Assembly: GCA_030378005.1 (NCBI GenBank) | Contig: JAUCGF010000077.1 | Coordinates: 1 to 64,000, forward strand | DNA from: Desulfococcaceae bacterium HSG9 | GTDB taxonomy: Bacteria; Desulfobacterota; Desulfobacteria; Desulfobacterales; JAUCGF01 | Reading direction: 5' to 3' | DNA length: 64,000 nt | Part shown: positions 52,855 to 59,731 of the stretch, one piece after another | Layout of the letters: the number at the start of each line of letters is the position of its first letter | Position numbering within the stretch: the first letter of the stretch is position 1 | The notes under the pieces: model-generated | Database searches by the model: none | What the model was told of the DNA's origin: nothing | Seen by the model: the letters and a program-made list of their open reading frames with translations, nothing else | Position numbers and translations under genes: made by a program

Positions 52855-52887
52855 AGAAATCGGGTTTTTTGGAAAAACCCGATTTCT
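52855..52887. repeat. aaatcggg palindrome family, copy 5
   Basis: Same sequence as copy 1 (agaaatcggg, T6, gg, A5, cccgatttct). It lies 41 bases after the DASS transporter stop. Confidence 0.85.
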
Positions 52888-53030
52888 CAGGCAGCGATAA
52901 AAGCAAATAACTTATCAATCTCGTTCGGTATAGATAGTGCAATTTCACTAACTGCCTGCTGAGATTTTTATTTGAGATTTGTATTTTGGGATTTGAGATT
53001 TATTTAAGGTCAGGAGGTAAAGCATAAAAT

Positions 53031-54794
53031 ATGGATTCCCAAGTTTCTTCAAAAAGTTCAGTCTTACGTTCAGCTCTCAAGAGCCTGTTTTCAGATGAAC
53101 ATACGATTATGGTGGTATTGGGTATTGCAGTGGGAGTGGCGGGCGGTTACGGAGCCGTCGGGTTTCGCCATCTTATAGACTTTATCCAGTCTGTCGCCTA
53201 TGGTTCACCGTCCGATTTACTTGATGTGGTGCAATCGATTCCGTGGTATTATAGGATTATCATTCCTGCTATCGGCGGCCTGATTGTAGGCCCTACTGTC
53301 TATTTTTTCGCGCGTGAAGCCAAAGGTCATGGTGTCCCGGAAGTGATGAATTCTGTTGCCCTTGAACAGGGGATCATCAGAAAACGAATTGTTGTTATCA
53401 AGACGATGGTGTCTGCTGTGTGTATAGGTACCGGAGGCTCGGTCGGAAGGGAAGGTCCTATCGTTCAAATCGGTTCGGCCGTGGGTTCGGCTCTTGGGCA
53501 ACTGTTCAAAGTTTCCACCAATCGGATGCGGGTAATGGTCGGTTGCGGAGCTGCTGCCGGTATTGCCGCCACTTTTAACGCCCCTATCGCCGGTTCCATT
53601 TTTGCTCTTGAAATTATTCTCGGCGAATTTGGAATCGCCACATTCAGCCCCATCATTATCTCAGCGGTTTCGGCTACGGCGATTTCGCGACATTATCTCG
53701 GCGATTTTCCGGCATTTGTTCTTCCCCCTTACCATCTTAACAGCCCGCTGGAATTTCCTTTGTATATTATTTTGGGGCTTGTGTGCGCTCTGGTCGGCTT
53801 GGGATTCACCCTATTTCTCTATCGTGCGGAAGATGCCTGGGACGCTATCAAGTTTCCGGAATATCTCAAAGCAGTCGTAGGCGGCCTGATTATCGGAGCC
53901 ATGGGACTTTTGGTACCGCAAATACTTGGCGTCGGTTACGGAGCCATAGATTTGGCGCTTCTGATCAAAATGTCATGGTGGATGATGGCACTTCTGGTGC
54001 TTGGAAAAATTCTGGCCACTTCCATCACTATCGGTTCCGGAGGTTCCGGCGGTATTTTTGCGCCTTCGCTTTTTATGGGCGCAATGGCGGGAGGCGCTTT
54101 CGGAGCGGTCGCCAACAGCCTTTTTCCGTCAATTGTGATCACGCCCGGAGCTTATGCCGTTGTCGGCATGGGCGCGGTGGTGGCGGCTACGACGCATGGC
54201 CCTTTACAAGCGATATTGATTATTTTTGAGATGACAGGCGACTACAAAATCATTCTTCCCCTTATGGTGACGTGCATTATCAGTTGCCTGATTGCCCAGA
54301 AATTATGCGGCGAATCCATTTATACCTTTAAATTGATAAGAAGAGGCGTCAATATCAAAGCTGGTAAAGAGGTGAACATATTAAGCTCAATGCCGGTAAA
54401 AAATGTGATGTATCATACTGTGGAAATGGTACCGGAGCATTTGCCTCTGAAAATATTTGCCGAAAATCTTCCCAAAAGCAGATCCAATAATTTCGTAGTG
54501 GTGAATAAAAAAGAAGAGATGACCGGTGTGCTTACATTTCTTGATTATTATGATGCCTTGTTTGTCGAAAAACCCGATGATGATATGACTGTCGGGGATA
54601 TCATGACGCCAGACCCGGTCACCGTAACGATTGAGGATAATCTGAATACCGCTTTTGAAAAAATCACGGCGGATGATTTCGCTATCCTTCCAGTTGTCGC
54701 ACCGGATGAACCTTTGAAGTTATTAGGCGTTCTGACACGTCGGGATATTCTGGACGCTTACGATCAGGCTGTCATCAAGAAAGCGATCACTTGA
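53031..54794 (+). CDS. ClC-family chloride channel/antiporter with CBS pair
   Basis: The 587-residue protein. The ClC membrane domain (about 20-435) has AKGHGVPEVM (selectivity motif 1), GSVGREGPIVQIG with the gating Glu, and GSGGSGGIFAPSLFMGAMAGG. Two C-terminal CBS motifs follow, at about 455-515 (PVKNVMYHTVEMVPEHLPL) and 522-585 (VGDIMTPDPVTVTIEDNL). GGAGG lies before the ATG. It moves chloride or other anions, probably regulated by nucleotide through the CBS pair. Confidence 0.93.
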   Translation: MDSQVSSKSSVLRSALKSLFSDEHTIMVVLGIAVGVAGGYGAVGFRHLIDFIQSVAYGSPSDLLDVVQSIPWYYRIIIPAIGGLIVGPTVYFFAREAKGHGVPEVMNSVALEQGIIRKRIVVIKTMVSAVCIGTGGSVGREGPIVQIGSAVGSALGQLFKVSTNRMRVMVGCGAAAGIAATFNAPIAGSIFALEIILGEFGIATFSPIIISAVSATAISRHYLGDFPAFVLPPYHLNSPLEFPLYIILGLVCALVGLGFTLFLYRAEDAWDAIKFPEYLKAVVGGLIIGAMGLLVPQILGVGYGAIDLALLIKMSWWMMALLVLGKILATSITIGSGGSGGIFAPSLFMGAMAGGAFGAVANSLFPSIVITPGAYAVVGMGAVVAATTHGPLQAILIIFEMTGDYKIILPLMVTCIISCLIAQKLCGESIYTFKLIRRGVNIKAGKEVNILSSMPVKNVMYHTVEMVPEHLPLKIFAENLPKSRSNNFVVVNKKEEMTGVLTFLDYYDALFVEKPDDDMTVGDIMTPDPVTVTIEDNLNTAFEKITADDFAILPVVAPDEPLKLLGVLTRRDILDAYDQAVIKKAIT

Positions 54795-54800
54795 CATAAG

Positions 54801-54838
54801 GTTTCAGGTGTCAGTGTTCAGGTGTCAGGTTTCAGGTT
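54801..54838. repeat. caggtgtcag direct repeats
   Basis: ggtttcaggtgtcag, ttcaggtgtcagg and tttcaggtt follow one another directly after the ClC stop. The word also forms the inverted repeat at 40288-40340. Confidence 0.6.
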
Positions 54839-54871
54839 ATTGATTCTGAACATTGGACAGGTACACTGAAA

Positions 54872-54904
54872 AGAAATCGGGTTTTTCTGAAAAATCCGAT
54901 TTCT
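54872..54904. repeat. aaatcggg palindrome family, copy 6
   Basis: agaaatcggg/tccgatttct; one right-arm C is T, leaving a G-U pair in RNA. It lies 27 bases before the 54932 regulator start. Confidence 0.8.
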
Positions 54905-54931
54905 AATAACCTTCGCCAAAGGAGAGTCACC

Positions 54932-55354
54932 ATGCAAACGCCACTGGTTATGTTAGTGGACGATGAAGTAGCGTATGTGGAAGCTATAGCTGAACGGCTG
55001 CGCAACCGACAATTTAAGATTGTTACGGCCTTTAGCGGTGCTGAAGGAGTGGCTCAACTGAAAAGCAATCAAAAGCTTGATGTTATTGTTCTGGATGTCA
55101 AAATGCCAGGCATGGACGGGCTTGAAACGTTAAAAGCACTTAAAAAAATATGCCCTCTGACAGAGGTCATTATGCTGACCGGACATGTTACCATGGAATC
55201 GGCAATGGCTCTGATGAAACAGGGGGCTTTTGATTATTTGATCAAACCGTTTGATATTGAACAACTTGTCAGCAAAATGGAGGCGGCGGCTAGGAAAAAA
55301 TGGGCGCATGAAGAAAAAATCAAGAACGTTTTGAAAAAGGAGATGTTGTCATAA
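54932..55354 (+). CDS. Single-domain response regulator (tandem set 1)
   Basis: The 140-residue protein. REC spans 1-120 with MLVDDEVAYVE, Asp55 (VIVLDVKMPG), MLTGHV and LIKPFD. A Lys/Glu-rich helical tail (ARKKWAHEEKIKNVLKKEML) follows. First of three paralogous regulators at 54932, 55484 and 56052. Each has its own ribosome site and about 130-base spacer, and the tail could mediate docking. Most diverged of the three. No output domain. Confidence 0.93.
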   Translation: MQTPLVMLVDDEVAYVEAIAERLRNRQFKIVTAFSGAEGVAQLKSNQKLDVIVLDVKMPGMDGLETLKALKKICPLTEVIMLTGHVTMESAMALMKQGAFDYLIKPFDIEQLVSKMEAAARKKWAHEEKIKNVLKKEMLS

Positions 55355-55483
55355 TCCAGATCACTTTTTCACTTAAATTCTTTTTTTTGCCGCTTACAAT
55401 TTTTCAGCTAACTCCGTATGTGAACTATATCCATTTTTTGTATAAACATATAAATATGAGAACGATGATAAGGAGGAATAGCT

Positions 55484-55930
55484 ATGACGGCACCATTCAT
55501 TATGCTGGTTGATGATGAGGTTCCTTTTGTGGAAACCATAGCCAAGCGTCTTGGAAAAAGAAACATAAATACCATTTCGGCCTTTAGCGGGGAAGAGGGC
55601 ATTGAAACATTGAAAAAGAATACTGAACTTGATGTCATTGTTTTGGATGTCAAAATGCCGGGCATGGATGGATTGGAGACGCTCGCAGAAATAAAAAAAG
55701 TATCTCCTTTGATAGAGGTCATCATGTTGACCGGACACGGCACAATGGAATCGGCCATTGACGGAATGAAATTGGGAGCTTTTGATTATTTGATGAAACC
55801 ATGTGATATTGAAGACTTGGTCAGCAAAATAGAGGCGGCCTCCCAAAAAAAGCGTGAACATGAAGAAAAGATTGAGGAGGCTAAAAAACAAAAAACCTTG
55901 TCAAAATATGGCCCTTTCTATTACGCTTAA
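55484..55930 (+). CDS. Single-domain response regulator (tandem set 2)
   Basis: The 148-residue protein. REC has Asp55 (VIVLDVKMPG), MLTGHG and LMKPCD, then a charged helix ending EEAKKQKTLSKYGPFYYA. Very similar to the 56052 product, sharing MTAPFIMLVDDE and FVET. AAGGAGGAATAGCT precedes the ATG. Duplicated locally. Confidence 0.93.
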   Translation: MTAPFIMLVDDEVPFVETIAKRLGKRNINTISAFSGEEGIETLKKNTELDVIVLDVKMPGMDGLETLAEIKKVSPLIEVIMLTGHGTMESAIDGMKLGAFDYLMKPCDIEDLVSKIEAASQKKREHEEKIEEAKKQKTLSKYGPFYYA

Positions 55931-55963
55931 TTTTTATTATCAATATGTAGAACCATATACGCC

Positions 55964-55996
55964 AGAAATCAGATTTTTCAAAAAAATCCGATTTCT
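55964..55996. repeat. aaatcggg palindrome family, copy 7
   Basis: Left arm agaaatcagat, right arm atccgatttct; one mismatch (left A opposite C). It lies 55 bases upstream of the 56052 regulator start. Confidence 0.8.
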
Positions 55997-56051
55997 CAGG
56001 CACAGTTATAATTGAAATCTTATATCATTAGGAGATAGAAAGGAGTAATTT

Positions 56052-56486
56052 ATGACAGCACCATTTATTATGTTGGTGGACGATGAAGCCGATTTTGTAG
56101 AAACCATGGTCAAGCGTCTGGGTAAAAGAAACATTACGGCCATTAAGGCTTTCAGCGGTGAAGAAGGCCTGGAAACACTAAAAACGAATATGATGCTTGA
56201 TGTCATTGTTCTGGATGTCAAAATGCCGGGCATGGACGGGATTGAGGCGCTGAGGGAAATTAAAAAGACATCCCCTCTGACAGAGGTGATCATGCTGACC
56301 GCACACGCCACAGTAGAATCGGCCATTGATGGAATGAAACTAGGGGCGTATGATTATATGATGAAACCGTGTGATATTGATATGCTTGTCGGCAAAGTGA
56401 CGGAGGCGGCCCAAAAAAAATGGGATCATGAAGAAAAAATAAAAGATGCCAGAGCTAAGGAAATCATGTCAAGATACGAACAGTAG
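56052..56486 (+). CDS. Single-domain response regulator (tandem set 3)
   Basis: The 144-residue protein. REC has Asp55 (VIVLDVKMPG), MLTAHA and MMKPCD, with tail KKWDHEEKIKDARAKEIMSRYEQ. Start ATG 56052 follows AAAGGAG. Near-duplicate of the 55484 gene. It may receive phosphate from the Cache kinase at 57944. Confidence 0.93.
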   Translation: MTAPFIMLVDDEADFVETMVKRLGKRNITAIKAFSGEEGLETLKTNMMLDVIVLDVKMPGMDGIEALREIKKTSPLTEVIMLTAHATVESAIDGMKLGAYDYMMKPCDIDMLVGKVTEAAQKKWDHEEKIKDARAKEIMSRYEQ

Positions 56487-56584
56487 TTCGTTCCACCGGC
56501 GGATTGTGTTGACGCTATTGCATAATATAAATAGTGGCTGGCTGAAAACTTCCACAGTCAATAAATGGTATCTTTCATTTGTCG

Positions 56585-56675
56585 GTTTACACTTTGTCCG
56601 TTAGGGACATAATATCTATAGAAAAAAGCCTGCTAAAGCGCCAAGTCCCGTAGGGACGATATATAAAGTGTAAAC
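56585..56675. repeat. gtttacacttt inverted repeat with tagggac repeats
   Basis: gtttacacttt and aaagtgtaaac are exact complements 69 bases apart. Inside are two direct copies of a gt(c)ccgt(t)agggac(a/g)atat unit. The word aagtgtaaactacttttag also occurs at 33948, so this is part of a dispersed repeat. The rest of the 56487-56799 gap shows nothing coding. Confidence 0.75.
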
Positions 56676-56799
56676 TACTTTTAGCACAATATGAAGGATG
56701 CCCAATAAATCTTTTATTTTAGCCATTTTTAATTGTTCCGACACTGTATCCAGCACGACAACATCCGGCCGGTGAGAAAGGATTGAGCAAGGTTCAAAC

Positions 56800-57819
56800 A
56801 TGAACAAAAAAGCAAATATCACCAATCCGCATGATAAATTTTTCCGGGAAACATGGAGCGATAGGGAAACGGCTGTCGATTTTATCAAAAACTATTTGCC
56901 CGGTCGTATTTTAAGGCATATCGACACCGCTCGTTTTGAAATATGCAAAGATTCATTCATCGAAGAGGAACTTCAGGACTATTTTTCTGATTTGTTATAC
57001 AGGGTCGATATTTACGGTGAAAAAGGCTATCTGTATTTTTTATTTGAACATAAGAGTTTTGGCGACAAACTGGCTTCTCTTCAAATTCTTGAGTACAAAA
57101 TTAAAATCTGGCGGCTTGAGCTTAAACAAAGAAAAAAGCGTGATCCCATTTCCCTTCCGGTAGTAATTCCCATTCTTTTGTATCATGGAAAAGAAAAATG
57201 GACGTATGGCAGCTCTTTCGGGCGCCTTTTTAAACAGCATTCCTCCGATCTTTCCGTATTTGTTCCGAATTTTGAATTCGTTTTGGTTGATTTGTCGGAA
57301 TATGAAGATGAATACATCAAAGGGGCCGTGGCAACACGAGCCACGCTAATGCTGTTCAAACACATTTTTGATCCGGACATCATCGAAAAATTGCCGAAAA
57401 TCATATCGCTTTTAAACGAATTGTCCGAATCGAAATCGGGTATTGAATATTTCGTCAAATTTTTACGCTATTTGTTTTCCAGCCTCGAAGGAATCAGTAC
57501 GGTCGATGAATTAAAAAGTATTTTCGATAAAAGCCTGAAACGGGATAAAGGAGGATTGATCATGACTTTGGAGCAACAATTAATTAATAAAGGAATGCAA
57601 CAAGGTATGCAACAAGGCATGCAGCAGGGAGTGCAACAGGGTGTTCATGCAATGATTGAAACAATCGAATTCGGACTGACACACAAATTTGGCGAGATGG
57701 GATTGGGTATGGTCGAAAAAATACGTCAAATTCAGGATCTGAATAAATTGAAAATTATCATGGAAACAATATTGCAAATGGATGAAATTTCGGAAGTCGA
57801 AAAACAAGTATATCATTGA
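56800..57819 (+). CDS. Rpn-family recombination-promoting nuclease-like protein
   Basis: The 339-residue protein opens TNPHDKFFRETWSDRETAVDFIKNYLP, the signature start of the Rpn/transposase_31 (YhgA-like) family. The DIYGEKGYLYFLFEHKSF segment carries the D...ExK nuclease core. VVIPILLYHGKEKW and LVDLSEYEDEYIKG follow. A C-terminal linker has five imperfect QG(M/V)Q units, then a helical end. Family members are DNA endonucleases linked to RecA-independent recombination. It lies between regulator genes and a kinase gene, breaking the signalling series, and is probably a later insertion. Confidence 0.88.
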   Translation: MNKKANITNPHDKFFRETWSDRETAVDFIKNYLPGRILRHIDTARFEICKDSFIEEELQDYFSDLLYRVDIYGEKGYLYFLFEHKSFGDKLASLQILEYKIKIWRLELKQRKKRDPISLPVVIPILLYHGKEKWTYGSSFGRLFKQHSSDLSVFVPNFEFVLVDLSEYEDEYIKGAVATRATLMLFKHIFDPDIIEKLPKIISLLNELSESKSGIEYFVKFLRYLFSSLEGISTVDELKSIFDKSLKRDKGGLIMTLEQQLINKGMQQGMQQGMQQGVQQGVHAMIETIEFGLTHKFGEMGLGMVEKIRQIQDLNKLKIIMETILQMDEISEVEKQVYH

Positions 57820-57943
57820 TAAGGAATTCTGTTGTGCAGAGGTCAATGGCAAAAAGGATAAATGAAGCTACTAATAAACACGAATGATTTATTTTTATCA
57901 GCGCTCTCTGCAAAGATAAACCTATAGCAAACAATTATAACTA

Positions 57944-59668
57944 ATGAGCAGGCATAAAACATCCCACAAACCGTATCACCGTTCATTCACCAAGAACATG
58001 GTGTTGCTCGTTACCATCATATCATTGACACCGATGCTGCTGGTCAGCGGTATCATTTTGAATCAATTCCACACATCCTTTCACGAAAAAGTATATGCCC
58101 ATCTGAATGAACTGGTTCATAAGCACACACAAAACATTGACAGTTTCCTGAACGAAAGTCTGAATAACATTCAGTTTATGGCAGAAGCATGCGGTTCTGA
58201 GCAACTTCTTGATGAATCAGTGCTACAGAAGAAGTTATTCCAACTGCAACAAAATTACGGCGGTGTATTTGAAGATTTGGGCATCATCAATGAAGAAGGT
58301 GTGCAGATAGCTTACGCCGGACCGTTCAAACTTGAAAAAGCGCAGTATGCGAATGCGCAATGGTTCAATGAGGCGCTCGAAAACCCGTTTTATATCAGTG
58401 ATGTTTTTCTAGGTCTGCGTTCCAGCCCCCATTTTATCGTATCTGTAAAACGCTTCCACCAGGATAAGAATTTACTTCTAAGAGCCACGATCAATTTTGA
58501 AGCGTTCAACTCGCTTGTGGAAAACCTCCGCATCGGTAAAACCGGGTTTGCCTTTATTCTGAACAGAAAAGGCGAATTTCAGACAAAACCTCATTACAAT
58601 ATGCTGCCAAGCCAGAAATCTTATATGAATTTTATCAAAGCGGGCAAGAAAACAAGGCACGGAATTTATATTGGCGAGCACATGGATACTTCCGAAAGGA
58701 AGGATATCATCTATTTGGCAGCCCTTCTGAAAAATGAGGATTGGATACTCGTATATCAGCAGGAAAAGGGGGATGCCTTTTCGGACTTAAAAAGCGCTCA
58801 AAGCGTTGCTGTATTGATTATTTTAGGGGGCGCGTTGCTCATCGTCGTGATGAATCTGATATTGTTCCACAAAGCGGTCATCCGTATTGCCGAAGCGGAC
58901 AAGGAAAAAGAGAAGATGAACCGGCAAAAAGAGATGATGAATCGGCAGGTAATTGAAACCGGAAAGCTGGCATCCGTAGGCCGGTTGGCGGCCGGTATTG
59001 CGCATGAGATCAACAATCCGGTGGCTATTATGGTTCAAGAAGCCGGGTGGATAGAAGATTTGCTTGAGGAAGAAGAATTTAAAAAGGGTAAAAATCTGGA
59101 TGAATTTGAACGTGCGCTGAAACAAATTAACACCCAGGGCAAACGCTGTAAGGAAATCACCTATAAATTGTTGAGTTTTGCCAGAAAAACAGACTCGCGC
59201 ATACAAAAAGTCCGAATAAATGAGATGATTGAAGAAGTCGTCGCGATTTCCAACAAGGCATCTTACACCAGAATCACCATCAATTCATACCCGGATAGCA
59301 ACATCCCTTCCATTGATGGTTCTCCGACCGAGATACAACAGGTGCTTTTGAATCTCATTAATAATGCGCTTTACGCCCTGGAAAAAGATGGCGGTAAAAT
59401 TGATATTACCAGCAGTCTTGAAGACAGTTATGTTTTGATTGTCGTAGAAGATGACGGTCCGGGCATTCCCGAATCCAACCTTGACCGAATATTTGAGCCA
59501 TTTTTCACCACCAAGCCGGTGGGCAAGGGTAACGGGCTGGGCTTGTCGATCTGTTTCGGAATTATTAAAAAAATGGGCGGTCAATTTAGTGTTCAAAGCA
59601 CCGTTGATGCAGGCACTCGCTTTGAAATTCGGTTGCCCCTGAAAAATTCGCCTGAGAAATCAGATTAA
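57944..59668 (+). CDS. Cache-domain sensor histidine kinase
   Basis: The 574-residue membrane kinase has TM1 at about 20-41 and a periplasmic Cache sensor at about 45-285 (FEDLGIINEEGVQIAYAGPF, GKTGFAFILNRKGEFQTKPH). TM2 is at about 290-312, followed by a coiled linker. HisKA has His354 (AAGIAHEINNPVAIMVQEAGW), and HATPase is at about 445-568 (NLINNALYAL, DDGPGIP, GNGLGLSICFG). Architecture and sensor match the 46872 kinase. It is presumably the donor for the tandem regulators. ATG 57944 lacks an obvious strong ribosome site. Confidence 0.93.
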   Translation: MSRHKTSHKPYHRSFTKNMVLLVTIISLTPMLLVSGIILNQFHTSFHEKVYAHLNELVHKHTQNIDSFLNESLNNIQFMAEACGSEQLLDESVLQKKLFQLQQNYGGVFEDLGIINEEGVQIAYAGPFKLEKAQYANAQWFNEALENPFYISDVFLGLRSSPHFIVSVKRFHQDKNLLLRATINFEAFNSLVENLRIGKTGFAFILNRKGEFQTKPHYNMLPSQKSYMNFIKAGKKTRHGIYIGEHMDTSERKDIIYLAALLKNEDWILVYQQEKGDAFSDLKSAQSVAVLIILGGALLIVVMNLILFHKAVIRIAEADKEKEKMNRQKEMMNRQVIETGKLASVGRLAAGIAHEINNPVAIMVQEAGWIEDLLEEEEFKKGKNLDEFERALKQINTQGKRCKEITYKLLSFARKTDSRIQKVRINEMIEEVVAISNKASYTRITINSYPDSNIPSIDGSPTEIQQVLLNLINNALYALEKDGGKIDITSSLEDSYVLIVVEDDGPGIPESNLDRIFEPFFTTKPVGKGNGLGLSICFGIIKKMGGQFSVQSTVDAGTRFEIRLPLKNSPEKSD

Positions 59669-59676
59669 CACCCGAA

Positions 59677-59709
59677 AGAAATCGGGTTTTTTGGAAAAAC
59701 CCGATTTCT
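59677..59709. repeat. aaatcggg palindrome family, copy 8
   Basis: Identical in arms and centre to copies 1 and 5. It lies eight bases after the kinase stop and 22 before the next start. Confidence 0.85.
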
Positions 59710-59731
59710 GAAAATTTGAACAGGATACTCC

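Noticed and set aside
55394-55891. 165-codon minus-strand frame opposite the second tandem regulator
   Set aside because: Antisense to a conserved REC domain; the similar shadow opposite 56052 reflects paralogy.
56616-56888. 90-codon minus-strand frame upstream of the Rpn gene
   Set aside because: Partly overlaps the Rpn start and a repeat; PDVVVLDTVSEQLKMAK looks protein-like but is too short to assign.
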